Shown: positions 1 through 8,198, counted from the stretch's first letter. The stretch: DNA of 55,524 bases from Bacillota bacterium (GCA_023402355.1 JAEXCG010000158.1:1-55524), one strand, 5' to 3'. Numbers and translations are program-made. The notes: generated from the letters alone by a model not told the origin.

Positions 1-70
1 CTGCGGAGCGCTTCGCGCTGTCCTCGCGCCTAGTCGCTTCGCTCCCTTCGTAGTCGGGGCTTTTTCCGCA

Positions 71-181
71 GCAAAACGCAGTTTTGCGGAGCGAAAAAAT
101 CACCCGTAATCTCGACAAAGTGGCCTATGCCACTTTGTCGACACGCTGCGGGGGAGCCCGGCTTTTTTCGCCGGGTTCCCC
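71..181. repeat. Cluster of three hairpin-forming palindromes
   Basis: Three inverted repeats follow one another. A 7-bp stem GCAAAAC/GTTTTGC lies at 71-77 and 81-87. A perfect 13-bp stem with a 4-nt loop lies at 112-124 and 129-141. A 12-bp GC-rich stem with one G-T pair lies at 151-162 and 170-181, with a T-run in its loop. The last is 53 bp beyond the stop codon of the leftward gene at 235-576 and could terminate it. The others have no obvious role and may belong to a dispersed repeat cut by the window edge. Nothing coding is recognised in 1-234. Confidence 0.5.
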
Positions 182-234
182 CTGTATGGCGCGCTGTTCC
201 AGAATACGCCCGGACAAGACGCCTGCGCGAGCGA

Positions 235-576
235 TTACACGATCGTCTTTTCGCCCTCCGCGATGTAGTTCGCCAGCGCGAGGATCACCTCGCCGGGCGT
301 GGGCTTTGTGACCGCCTTGTGCTTCAGGATCATTTCCAGGCTGACGCGGTCGCCGTGCTCCCAGATGTCCTCGACCGCGCGCGCCACGTCGCGGGCCACC
401 AGGTCGGCGGAGATGCCGTGAATCGCGGCGACCTGTGCGTATACGTCCTTTGCGAGCCTGCCGCGCGGGTAGCTGCCGCGCAGCGCGACGATTTCCGCGG
501 AGGTCGAAAGAAAACCATACCCGCATCGTGTGACGTTTCCGGCGATGAGCGTGACCGCCGCGTAGGGATTTTTCAT
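235..576 (-). CDS. Orphan Spo0A C-terminal-domain-like DNA-binding protein
   Basis: The 113-residue product resembles the C-terminal DNA-binding domain of the sporulation regulator Spo0A but has no receiver domain. The recognisable stretch runs from about residue 40 to the end: KDVYAQVAAIHG followed by VARDVARAVEDIWEHGD matches the recognition-helix region of Spo0A (YPxIAxKYNTTPxRVERAIRHAIEVAW), and KPTPGEVILALANYI matches the KPTNSEFIAMVADKL tail. The ATG at 576 was chosen because AAAGGAAGGGG lies upstream at usual spacing. The frame stays open further upstream to 885, but that extension has no site and reads like spurious coding. The gene is divergent from the ECF sigma gene at 819. Such receiver-less homologues occur in Clostridia; the target genes are unknown. 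Confidence 0.7.
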   Translation of the reverse strand: MKNPYAAVTLIAGNVTRCGYGFLSTSAEIVALRGSYPRGRLAKDVYAQVAAIHGISADLVARDVARAVEDIWEHGDRVSLEMILKHKAVTKPTPGEVILALANYIAEGEKTIV

Positions 577-750
577 GAGCAGGGCCCCTTCCTTTGTAGT
601 TGATGGCTTTATGATAACGATCCCCTGTCGATTTGGCTCCTTTCCGTCAGGAACTGTCCATAAAAGACAGAAGAATGTTAATACTTTGTCCCATAAGAAG
701 TATTCGGGGTCAAGGCCTAAAAAAGATTTCCTGTGGCTGTGAGGAAACAT

Positions 751-780
751 TTGCCCAACCTTTATGTACTGCTGTATAAT
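751..780 (+). promoter_or_regulatory. Promoter of the ECF sigma operon
   Basis: TTGCCC (751-756) and TATAAT (775-780) are separated by 18 bp, and the TATAAT ends 38 bp before the sigma-factor ATG. It lies in the 242-bp divergent region between 577 and 818, which otherwise shows no gene. Confidence 0.6.
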
Positions 781-818
781 CCCCCTAAGCACTATACGAA
801 AGCAGGGGGAACGAGAGG

Positions 819-1391
819 ATGAAGCCGAAACTGGGCAAGGAAACGCTTCGTTGGTTCGACGAGTTCGCCTATCAGGAGTACCCACACGTCAAGGCGCTTG
901 CGGCCAAAATGCTGCATACGGCTTCCCGTCCGGCATCGGACGCGGAGGACATCGCGCAGGAATTTTTCGTGGTCGCGTACAGGCACGCGGAGAAGGTGCG
1001 AACGCATCCCAAACAGAAAGCATGGGTCTACAAGGCCGTGTATCTGACGTTCTTGAACTACCAACGCAGAGAGGAAAGGCAGAATCTGGGCAGGCTGCTG
1101 GAAAACTTCGAGGACATCGCGGACGGCGCGATGTTCGACGAGGCCCTCATCTTCCGGGAAATGCTGTATCAGGTGTTGGACGAGCTGCCCGCGCGGGACT
1201 ACAAGCTGTATCAGGACGTGTACCGCAGCGACCTGTCGCCCGCGCAGATCGCGGCGAAGGAGGGCGTGCGTCCGGGCACCATTTACAGGAGAATTTCGCG
1301 ACTAAATCAAAAGTTGCGAAAAAAAATGAAAAAGCTGTCCGAAAACGACGTAATTCGACATAATATAAGTGAAAGGAGCTCCAGATTATGA
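819..1391 (+). CDS. ECF-type RNA polymerase sigma factor
   Basis: The 190-residue product has the two-domain layout of extracytoplasmic-function sigma factors. Region 2 is seen around residues 20-90 (SDAEDIAQEFFVVAYRHAEKV, then KAWVYKAVYLTFLNYQRREE). Region 4 is a helix-turn-helix around residues 125-180 (LPARDYKLYQDVYRSDLSPAQIAAKEG, then TIYRRISRLNQKLRKKM). It would direct RNA polymerase to a small regulon, probably including this operon. The ATG follows GAGAGGA. The stop overlaps the start of the next gene (ATGA), typical of a sigma/anti-sigma pair. Confidence 0.85.
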   Translation: MKPKLGKETLRWFDEFAYQEYPHVKALAAKMLHTASRPASDAEDIAQEFFVVAYRHAEKVRTHPKQKAWVYKAVYLTFLNYQRREERQNLGRLLENFEDIADGAMFDEALIFREMLYQVLDELPARDYKLYQDVYRSDLSPAQIAAKEGVRPGTIYRRISRLNQKLRKKMKKLSENDVIRHNISERSSRL

Positions 1392-2248
1392 GTACGCGTG
1401 CGAACCCGGATGTGCACAACGAGTTCGAACCGGAGAAGGAGGCTGATAAGAAACTCTTTGAGGAGCTGAGAAAGGACGTCGGCGAGATGGACGTCTCCGT
1501 CGTCGAGGAGGCCATACGGGATTTTACCCCCCGAAACGCCGACGCGGAGTGCGCAAAAATGCTCGACGAAATCAAGCACGGGAAGCGCAGACGGCGCATG
1601 GCGGCCGTGCGGCGCGGGCTCATCGGGACGGCCGCGACGGTGATCTTCCTGCTGGCGGTGAGCGACGCCACGTATAACGCGGCGAACGCCTTTCAGATCG
1701 AATCGGTCCTGCAATTCTTTTCCGCGTTCGACGAGCTGTTCTCCTACGAGAGCCTCAACGCGGGGGACGCGCTGTCCATGTCCAAGGACAAAGAGGCGAC
1801 CGTGATCGAAGAGGGCGTCTGGCTGGACGAGGAAGAAAACACGGCGGTTTCCTTTGACGATGCGGAAGCTTTTCTGCAAACGATCGACATTTACCCCGAA
1901 GGCTATGCGCGGCTGCTTGAGCGGTATGCGTTTGACACGGCGACGATGAACGACGACGGCATGTTTTGCAGCTACACGCTCACCTTACACGACGCGGAAG
2001 CGGATATGGTATTCATCAGCGGCATCCGGCAGCGCTCGAAGGATTCATCCATCGACTATCTGTACGAAAGCGACGAGCTGGAGGTCACCGAAACGTGGAT
2101 CGGCGGCATTCGGTTGTCGGCCGCGCCCAATTATGAGGTAAATACGCTTCGTTGGAGCCAGGACGATGTCCACATGGACATTTGGGGAAAGGTCCCGGAG
2201 GAAGAACTCATGGAAATTGCACAAATTATGTTAGGAGTGTCACAATGA
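1388..2248 (+). CDS. Putative membrane anti-sigma factor
   Basis: The 286-residue protein has a charged cytoplasmic N-terminal part (1-70), a basic stretch (KHGKRRRR, about 64-71), one membrane helix (about 76-95) and an acidic extracellular domain of roughly 190 residues. This topology, and translational coupling to the sigma gene through a 4-base overlap, suggest an anti-sigma factor that senses an envelope signal. No canonical zinc anti-sigma motif (HxxxCxxC) is present in the N-terminal part, so it is not a standard ZAS protein. The extracellular domain is not recognised with certainty. The role rests on context and topology. Confidence 0.6.
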   Translation: MSTRANPDVHNEFEPEKEADKKLFEELRKDVGEMDVSVVEEAIRDFTPRNADAECAKMLDEIKHGKRRRRMAAVRRGLIGTAATVIFLLAVSDATYNAANAFQIESVLQFFSAFDELFSYESLNAGDALSMSKDKEATVIEEGVWLDEEENTAVSFDDAEAFLQTIDIYPEGYARLLERYAFDTATMNDDGMFCSYTLTLHDAEADMVFISGIRQRSKDSSIDYLYESDELEVTETWIGGIRLSAAPNYEVNTLRWSQDDVHMDIWGKVPEEELMEIAQIMLGVSQ

Positions 2249-2667
2249 AAAGATTTATCGCCCTTCTACTCGCCGTGCTTTTGACCGGCGCGTTCACGTT
2301 TGCCGCCGCTGCCGAGGAAGAAATCATGCCGCGCGCAAGCGAATACTTTTCTTCCTACTCTGTGGGAACGACACCTATAGCAGGCGGCAAGCTGTCCGTT
2401 CGCTTCCGTACGACAGGTGTGGAAACATCCAGCACGCTTGGTGTAACCACGTACCAGCTTCAGAAAAAAGTAGACGGCGTGTTCCAGAACGTCGGTGAGG
2501 AACAGTCTGGAAGCGTTGGATATAATACGATTGAGCACACGTTTACGCGCACTTGTCAGGGAATTCCGGGAGAAATTTACCGCATAAGAGCGACGTTCGT
2601 ATGCGACAACAGCAAAGGATATAAAACCCAGATTTACTACTCCAGCAGTGCAAAGGCGATTGATTGA
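2245..2667 (+). CDS. Small secreted protein of the sigma operon
   Basis: The 140-residue product starts with a clear signal peptide (MKRFIALLLAVLLTGAFTFA, cleavage near AAA-EE) and has a mature region rich in Ser, Thr and Tyr with alternating hydrophobic residues, as in a small beta-sandwich. The PRASEYFSSYS motif after the signal peptide recurs in short exported proteins of Clostridia (recalled, possibly DUF6147; not verified). The start overlaps the anti-sigma stop (ATGA), so it is co-translated and may be the effector or signal of the sigma system. Two Cys near the C terminus (in RTCQG and FVCDN) may form a disulfide. Confidence 0.65.
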   Translation: MKRFIALLLAVLLTGAFTFAAAAEEEIMPRASEYFSSYSVGTTPIAGGKLSVRFRTTGVETSSTLGVTTYQLQKKVDGVFQNVGEEQSGSVGYNTIEHTFTRTCQGIPGEIYRIRATFVCDNSKGYKTQIYYSSSAKAID

Positions 2668-2668
2668 T

Positions 2669-2983
2669 ATGGAAATTAAAGCAAAAGATATTGAAACGTT
2701 TGCCGTCTGGCTGTTTGGCCGGGTCTATACGCAGGTTTCCGCCGTGGTCTGGGTGGACGCGCAGGGCGTGCCCACCGGCTTTGAGCAGTTCGATTCGTTC
2801 GCCGGGCTGCCGGAGCGCCTTGATGCGCCAAAGGGCGCGGCCGCGGTGCTCGTATCCAACCATCCCGAAGGAAACCTGAGCCCAAGCGAGGACGACGCCC
2901 GCAACCTGCGGCGCGTCGAGGCCCTGCTTGGTGCGCGGCCCCGACTCTTCATCGTCTGTGAGGACAGCTGCATCTGCGCGTAA
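2669..2983 (+). CDS. RadC/JAB-like domain protein with degenerate metal site
   Basis: The 104-residue product resembles the C-terminal JAB domain of RadC. The segment SNHPEGNLSPSEDD followed by ARNLRRVEALL matches the RadC signature HNHPSGDPTPSxxD, and LFIVCEDSCICA corresponds to the strand after it. The first metal-binding His of the HxHP motif is replaced by Ser while the second His, the Ser and the Asp remain, so zinc binding is probably impaired. It begins one base after the previous stop and has only a weak ribosome site (AAAGGCG), suggesting coupled translation. RadC function itself is unsettled. Confidence 0.6.
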   Translation: MEIKAKDIETFAVWLFGRVYTQVSAVVWVDAQGVPTGFEQFDSFAGLPERLDAPKGAAAVLVSNHPEGNLSPSEDDARNLRRVEALLGARPRLFIVCEDSCICA

Positions 2984-3066
2984 ACGACCGAAACATCAGG
3001 AAACCGGCGGGGGAGCGGCTTGCTTCCCCGCTTCGTGTTTTCCGGCGCTCATAAAATAGGTAATGG

Positions 3067-3095
3067 TTGCCAAGAAGTTTATTAGATGATATACT
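3067..3095 (+). promoter_or_regulatory. Promoter of the GGDEF-EAL gene
   Basis: TTGCCA (3067-3072) and TATACT (3090-3095) are separated by 17 bp. They lie in the 196-bp gap before the cyclic-di-GMP gene and leave an 84-base leader to its ATG. Confidence 0.65.
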
Positions 3096-3179
3096 TGACA
3101 CAGTTTGGATTGCCGACCCCCGTGCTTTTGTGTAGAAAGCCGCGAAGGAATGCACCTTCCGGCACCAGGAGGACCTTGT

Positions 3180-5726
3180 ATGCGGGACAGATTTGGGGAC
3201 ATCCTCGACCAGATGCAGGCGGGCGTCTACATGACCGACCCGAAGACCCATGAAATCCTTTTCATGAACCGGAAAATGAAGGAGGATTATGGGATCGAGC
3301 AGCCGGAGGGCAAAATCTGCTGGCAGGTCTTGCAGTCGGGGCAGAGCGGCCCGTGCAGCTTTTGCAAAATCCCCGACCTCGACGGGCGGCGGGCGCACAA
3401 AAGCACCGTCTGCTGGCGGGATCACAGCGCAATGGCGGGCAAGGTCTTTGACCGGTACGACAGTTTGGTGCCCTGGAAGGGCGACTTCGTGCACATGCAG
3501 CAGGCGTACGACGTCACGGACCTGCTGCAGCTGAGCGAGCACGCGACGAAGGACGCCCTCTGCGCCGTCTGGAACCGCAGCCAGGGCAAGGTCATGCTCT
3601 CCGACCGGCTGGCGCGGCTCGACGGGGCGCATACCTGCCTGATCGCGCTGCTGGATGTGGACAACCTCAAGGCCGTGAACGACCGCTACGGCCACGCCGA
3701 GGGGGACTTCCTCCTGCGCCGCACGTGCGAGACGCTCAAGGGTCATCTGCGGGAGCCCGACTTCATGTTCCGCCTCAGCGGGGACGAATTCGTGCTGGTG
3801 CTGATGGACGCGCACGAAAAGGAGGCCGCCCGCCAGGTGTGCGCGTGGCGCGGGGAGGTGGAGCAGCTTCGCGCCGAGCACGACAAGCCCTACGACTTTT
3901 CCTTCTCCTTCGGGCTGGCGTCCTGCGGGGCGCATATCGCCTGCCGCGCGAGCGAGCTGATCGCCCGCGCGGACGAGCGGATGTACGAGGAAAAGCTGCG
4001 CAGGCGCAAGACCGTGCTGCTCGACCGGGACGAAAACGTCTTCCGCACGGACAAGACCGCCGGGCGCACGATGAACTACAAGACCGGCCTGCTCTATGAA
4101 GCGCTCGTGCGCTCAACGGACGACTTCATCTACCTGTGCGACATGAAGACGGGCGTGTTCCGCTACTCGCCCGCGCAGGTGCGCCAGTTCGATCTGCCGG
4201 GAGAATTTGTGGAAAACCCGCTGCCCTGCTGGAAGGCGATCGTCCACCCGGACGACTGGGATCGCTTTTATAAATCCAACATGGAGATCGGGGAGAACAA
4301 GCGCGATTCGCACTCCGTGGAGTTTCGCGCGCGCAAGCGCAGCGGCGAATACGTCTGGCTGCGCTGCCGGGGCCAGCTCATGCGGGACGAGTACGGCGAG
4401 CCCAGCCTCTTCGCGGGCATCATGACGCAGCTCGGCCGCCAGAACAAGATCGACCCGCTGACCCAGCTCCTCAACCACAGCGAGTTCCTGTCGGCGCTGC
4501 AGCGGGGCGTCGAGGAGGAGAGCATCGAGCAGATGGGCATCCTCGTGCTGGACGTGGACGGCTTTCGCAAGATCAACGAGATGTACGGCCGCGCGTTCGG
4601 CGATCGCGTGCTGCGCACGCTGGCGCAGAGCGTGCAGGCGCTGCTGCCGGACAACGCGAGCCTCTACCGGCTGGACAACGACCGCCTGGGCATCCTGATG
4701 GACAACGAATCGGCGGCGGGCGCGGCGCGGCTCTTCCGCGAGATGCAGGAGCGCCTCGTGCTGCTACAGGAGTGGAAGCAGAGCAAGCTGGTCGTGGAGG
4801 TCTCCGCGGGGTACGCGGAGTACCCCGGCGACGGCGCGGCGGCGGACGAACTGTACCAGTACGCGGACTACGCCCTGCAATACGCCAAGAGCCACGGCCG
4901 AAACCGGCTGGAGTTCTTCTCCGACGAGATTCTGCGGGGCAAGGTGCGCTCGCTGGAGCTCATGCGCAGGCTGCGGGAATCCATCTCGCAGAACTACCGG
5001 GGCTTCCATCTGGCCTATCAGCCCCAGGTGAACGGCGCCACGGGGGAAATCACCGGCGTGGAGGCGCTGATGCGCTGGCAGGACGCGACGGGGGAGAACG
5101 TATCGCCCGTGGAGTTCATCCCCATTTTGGAGGAGCAGGGCATGATCTACGGCGCGGGCCTGTGGGCGCTGCGCACCGCCCTGCGCGCCGCCAAGGGGTG
5201 GATCGCCCTGAAAGGCGATTTCTCGGTGAGCGTCAACATCTCCGCGCTGCAAATGATGGAAAAGCGCTTTCTGCACGACCTGACGGAGATCATCCGGGCG
5301 GAGGACTTCCCCTGCGAAAACCTGATTCTGGAGCTGACCGAAAGCTGCACCGTGCAAAACCTCAACATCTTTGAAAGCGCGTTTGGCCAGATGCGCGCCA
5401 TGGGCATCCGGGTGGCGATGGACGACTTCGGCACCGGGTATTCCTCGCTGGAAATCCTCAAGCGCACGCCGGTGGACATCGTCAAGATCGACCGGGGCTT
5501 CGTGAAGGGCATCCTGAGCAGCCGGTTCGACGCGACGTTCATTTCCTTCGTGGTGGCGATCTGCCACGAGGCGAACATCCGCGTGTGTCTGGAGGGCGTG
5601 GAGGAAGCGGCGGAGTACGAGCTGCTCAAGAGCATGCATCTGGACTGCATTCAGGGCTACTACTTCGGCCGCCCGCTGCGGGAGGGCGAGATCACGGGGC
5701 GGCTGAAAGCCGCGGAGGCGCCATGA
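3180..5726 (+). CDS. PAS-GGDEF-PAS-GGDEF-EAL cyclic-di-GMP protein
   Basis: The 848-residue cytoplasmic protein combines synthesis and breakdown domains for cyclic di-GMP. PAS1 spans about 5-110 and has a Cys-rich segment (GKICWQVL to PCSFCKIPD). GGDEF1 spans about 122-285 and keeps the active-site form SGDEF (200-204) after LLDVDNLKAVND. PAS2 (about 310-430) precedes a second GGDEF domain (about 440-590) whose signature is degenerate (LDNDRLGIL). A full EAL domain (about 600-845) has VEALMRWQ, ELTES, DDFGTGYSSL and KIDRGFVKG. The ATG at 3180 was chosen for AGGAGG at usual distance; an in-frame ATG at 3105 lacks a site. Net activity cannot be read from sequence; the second GGDEF may bind GTP as a regulator. 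The peptidase gene overlaps its end. Confidence 0.9.
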   Translation: MRDRFGDILDQMQAGVYMTDPKTHEILFMNRKMKEDYGIEQPEGKICWQVLQSGQSGPCSFCKIPDLDGRRAHKSTVCWRDHSAMAGKVFDRYDSLVPWKGDFVHMQQAYDVTDLLQLSEHATKDALCAVWNRSQGKVMLSDRLARLDGAHTCLIALLDVDNLKAVNDRYGHAEGDFLLRRTCETLKGHLREPDFMFRLSGDEFVLVLMDAHEKEAARQVCAWRGEVEQLRAEHDKPYDFSFSFGLASCGAHIACRASELIARADERMYEEKLRRRKTVLLDRDENVFRTDKTAGRTMNYKTGLLYEALVRSTDDFIYLCDMKTGVFRYSPAQVRQFDLPGEFVENPLPCWKAIVHPDDWDRFYKSNMEIGENKRDSHSVEFRARKRSGEYVWLRCRGQLMRDEYGEPSLFAGIMTQLGRQNKIDPLTQLLNHSEFLSALQRGVEEESIEQMGILVLDVDGFRKINEMYGRAFGDRVLRTLAQSVQALLPDNASLYRLDNDRLGILMDNESAAGAARLFREMQERLVLLQEWKQSKLVVEVSAGYAEYPGDGAAADELYQYADYALQYAKSHGRNRLEFFSDEILRGKVRSLELMRRLRESISQNYRGFHLAYQPQVNGATGEITGVEALMRWQDATGENVSPVEFIPILEEQGMIYGAGLWALRTALRAAKGWIALKGDFSVSVNISALQMMEKRFLHDLTEIIRAEDFPCENLILELTESCTVQNLNIFESAFGQMRAMGIRVAMDDFGTGYSSLEILKRTPVDIVKIDRGFVKGILSSRFDATFISFVVAICHEANIRVCLEGVEEAAEYELLKSMHLDCIQGYYFGRPLREGEITGRLKAAEAP

Positions 5727-6472
5727 CGAAGAAAAGAAAGGCCGCGCTCGGCGCGCTTTTGCTGGTCGTGCTCCTGCTCGCGGGGCTCGCCGTGTACTTT
5801 TGCGCCTTCACACCGACCGGCTACCGCATGACCGTCCCCCTCCACGGCTTCGCCAAGGTCGGGGAGCGGGTGTACGTGGACCGGGGCTGGGCCGGGGACG
5901 CGCGGCAGCTTCTCTCGCTGGTGGAGGAGGCGCGCGGGCGCGTCGAGACCTTTTTCGGGGAGGTGCGAAGCGCGCCCGTCCTGATCGTCAGCGACGACGC
6001 AGGGAAGATCGAGCGGCTGGGCGGCGACCACGACACGATGACCGTCGTGCTGGGCGGCGCGCGTTCCTACACGGCGGTTTCCTCGGAGTTTCTGAACGTG
6101 GACGTGCTGGCGCACGAGATGACCCACGCGGAGACGCACCGGCGCATCTACGCGGACGGCCGTTCCGCGTCCGGGCGGATTCCGATCTGGTTTGACGAGG
6201 GGCTTGCCGTGCAGAACGACTATCGCGAGCCGTACACCGAGGAGGCCTGGCTCGCGCTCACCGACGGCGGGCGGGACGTGCCGCAGCTTTCCGAGTACGG
6301 CGACGCCGAAACCTTCTTTTCGGGGACGACGGCCGACCGGCGGGCCAGATACTGCCTCGCCGGGCACGAGGTGTCCGCGTGGATCGAGCATCACGGCAGG
6401 GAGGCGCTGCTCTCGCTGCTGGATTCGCTCGCGGCGGGGCAGGACTTTCAATCGCTCTACTTCGGTACGTGA
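5723..6472 (+). CDS. Membrane-anchored MA-clan zinc metallopeptidase
   Basis: The 249-residue product begins with KKRK and one membrane helix (about 8-28), so the catalytic domain is probably outside the cell. The motif LAHEMTHAETH contains HExxH, and IWFDEGLAVQN downstream supplies the third ligand of the gluzincin type (the peptidase MA-like family), so key zinc and catalytic residues are present. The ATG overlaps the stop of the cyclic-di-GMP gene (ATGA), which suggests co-expression and possibly surface proteolysis tied to the biofilm signal. The substrate is unknown. Confidence 0.8.
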   Translation: MTKKRKAALGALLLVVLLLAGLAVYFCAFTPTGYRMTVPLHGFAKVGERVYVDRGWAGDARQLLSLVEEARGRVETFFGEVRSAPVLIVSDDAGKIERLGGDHDTMTVVLGGARSYTAVSSEFLNVDVLAHEMTHAETHRRIYADGRSASGRIPIWFDEGLAVQNDYREPYTEEAWLALTDGGRDVPQLSEYGDAETFFSGTTADRRARYCLAGHEVSAWIEHHGREALLSLLDSLAAGQDFQSLYFGT

Positions 6473-6500
6473 CAGGCGCGGCGCAAAGAAAAAACGAAAA

Positions 6501-6532
6501 CCCCCGCATCTGGTGTGCAGCAGATGCGGGGG
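6501..6532 (-). terminator. Hairpin terminator between convergent genes
   Basis: A perfect 12-bp stem (CCCCCGCATCTG, 6501-6512, with 6521-6532) has an 8-nt loop. On the minus strand it is followed by TTTTCGTTTTTT, the usual terminator arrangement for the leftward genes of the AT-rich island. The plus-strand side has a weaker T-stretch, so it may also stop the peptidase transcript. Confidence 0.7.
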
Positions 6533-6817
6533 TCTCCGTTTTGGGGTTGTGTGATGAGGAGGGGGAGAAGAAAAGGGTATGCACCCTGCCGGCGGTGTGT
6601 GCGGGCCGCAGGCGGGTTTGGGGGTATCGAAGCGGGAGGTTATGGGGAAGCTCTCGCTTTCGATGGTGTCATTGTACCGCCGAAATGTGGCTAAAATTTG
6701 TCATAGACGTGGAAAAAACGCGAAAATTGCAAAAAAAGCGGTCTTTTTCATCTGCTTTTCTTGTATATAGGAAGCTTTATGCGAAGGAAAGGGACGGCAT
6801 GGCTCTTGAAATCTTCA
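6533..6817. other. Gene-poor junction into AT-rich island
   Basis: No convincing gene lies between the peptidase stop (6472) and the end of the leftward gene at 6818. Base composition changes from GC-rich to AT-rich at about 6690-6760, marking the left edge of the island. Short frames with fair ribosome sites start at 6579 and 6799 but resemble nothing known. No direct repeat or integrase gene was seen at the junction. Confidence 0.5.
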
Positions 6818-7444
6818 TCAACGCTCTCGAAGAAATTGAGTTTCCTCAATATGGTCTGAAAGCCAGCATGCTTCAAAGTCTATATTATGGAGCGAGAAGT
6901 GAAAAGAAGAGAAAAGGGTGTTTAGTTTTTCTTCATCGCCATTAACGTCTTTTAAATAAGTTTCCCAGCTATAGTCAGAATTTTTTGAATTAGACAAGTT
7001 AAGATACTGTGCTAACTGCGCTTTTATCATAAAACAAAGTAAAAGGTGGGTTGCTTCTTCATCCGATAAAAGCTTTGCCATATGAATGATTTCATCCTCG
7101 CGTTTACATGTTTCTAGGCACCCCTGTTTGCGAGTTTCGCTAAAGCGAAAAGCTTGAAGAGGGAAGCTTTCGATACCATATCGAACTACGGCTCTTGCAG
7201 CATTGATTAATCGACGATTGCCGCGTATGAAAAGTATGAAATCATTCCAAGAAATATTTTCGCTACTTTTATTAAACAGCTCATATAATACAAACTGCGG
7301 TTGATAAGTAATATATGCGATATATCGTTCGAAATCGGATCGATTTAAAAAACTAAGTATTTTGTTTGATTGCAATACTTGTTGGGGAACACAGTAAATT
7401 GTGCAAGGTCTAACGGAGAACTCGGCTGTCTTCTCTTCTTTCAT
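6818..7444 (-). CDS. Unknown AT-rich island protein (208 aa)
   Basis: The product is not recognised. It is a 208-residue soluble, mostly helical protein with six Cys and no signal peptide or membrane segment. Codon use is AT-rich, unlike the flanking genes, which suggests acquisition. The ATG at 7444 has GGAGG about 12 bases upstream, slightly long. A promoter candidate (TTGACA at complementary 7492-7497 with TATATT 15 bp on) sits in the 56-bp gap after the upstream gene, so it may be expressed from its own start as well as by read-through. Its neighbours, a second unknown gene and two XRE regulators, suggest a small self-regulated accessory module. Confidence 0.55.
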   Translation of the reverse strand: MKEEKTAEFSVRPCTIYCVPQQVLQSNKILSFLNRSDFERYIAYITYQPQFVLYELFNKSSENISWNDFILFIRGNRRLINAARAVVRYGIESFPLQAFRFSETRKQGCLETCKREDEIIHMAKLLSDEEATHLLLCFMIKAQLAQYLNLSNSKNSDYSWETYLKDVNGDEEKLNTLFSSFHFSLHNIDFEACWLSDHIEETQFLRER

Positions 7445-7500
7445 AAGATTTAAGAGCCTCCATCTCTATGAATATATTCAAGTATGGCTTATGTCAATGC

Positions 7501-8151
7501 TCAAGCATTCTCCCATCGTTCGCGTTCTTCACAGGTTTTTGTAAAACCGATTTCATGTTCAGTCAAAAGAATTTTTTCGGTCATACGTGTGGCACCATCA
7601 AAGGGCATAACTGTTTTTATAACTGATAACGCGCAGCGGTATCCTAGATAAAAGGAATGCTGTAACACCTTGTGTAGTCGGTCTTCCCATATTCCATATA
7701 CAGAAACTAAATGTTCAACGGAGTCTTGGTCTATCTGAGATTCCAGGTTGCTGAACAAGTCATTTATTTGCATTCGCCTTTGATAGTATTCGGTACATTC
7801 ACACATTTTTGGCATGGTTAATATCTGTTCTTGAACATAATCGTGGTAAGGATAATCTGAAGTGTCTTTTTGATAGTACTGTTGAAAGCAAACATATATA
7901 CCACGAATAATACCGAATTTCATAGCATACTTGATATTATTTTGGCATGCTTCTTCCATATCCAGTAAAGAGGCCTTCTGTTCTTGTGTAAGTTCGCGTA
8001 TTAATGAATTTTTTACCTCCTGATACTTTTCCTCTGCTTCTTCATTTTCTGCTTGCATCAACTCATCAGGATAATTACCTAGAATCATGCTGTATAAGTC
8101 GTTGGTAAAGATTTGATGTTCAAGAAATGATAATTGACGTCTAATTTGCAA
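7501..8151 (-). CDS. Unknown helical protein divergent from XRE regulators
   Basis: The product (216 residues from the chosen start) is helical and rich in Glu, Gln and Tyr. Two segments look alike: IKYAMKFGIIRGIYVCFQQY and HSFYLGYRCALSVIKTV, each after an acidic helix, so it may be an internal duplication. The layout recalls small clostridial DUF6809-type proteins, but this is weak. The TTG at 8151 is preferred because AGGAGG lies 8 bases upstream. The in-frame ATG at 8193 is only about 11 bases from the -10 box and lies in the operator palindrome, which would give an almost leaderless message. AT-rich codon use separates it from the surrounding genome. Confidence 0.55.
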   Translation of the reverse strand: MQIRRQLSFLEHQIFTNDLYSMILGNYPDELMQAENEEAEEKYQEVKNSLIRELTQEQKASLLDMEEACQNNIKYAMKFGIIRGIYVCFQQYYQKDTSDYPYHDYVQEQILTMPKMCECTEYYQRRMQINDLFSNLESQIDQDSVEHLVSVYGIWEDRLHKVLQHSFYLGYRCALSVIKTVMPFDGATRMTEKILLTEHEIGFTKTCEERERWENA

Positions 8152-8174
8152 AATGATTTCCTCCTCATTGCTAT

Positions 8175-8198
8175 ATGGCCAAATAATAGCCATGTTAT
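8175..8198 (+). repeat. Operator-region repeat, copy 1
   Basis: These 24 bases match 8468-8491 at 21 positions. The distance from the shared GCCATGTT to the following CATAAT is 27 bases in both copies, so regulator gene and promoter were duplicated together. Confidence 0.7.

Noticed and set aside
577..885. Upstream extension of the Spo0A-like frame
   Set aside because: It crosses the promoter and start of the ECF sigma gene and lacks a ribosome site; ATG 576 has one.
6799..6945. Small rightward frame (48 codons) with AAGGAAAGGG upstream
   Set aside because: It overlaps the end of the longer leftward gene at 6818-7444 on the opposite strand and resembles nothing known; possibly a truncated gene start at the island edge, but not supportable.
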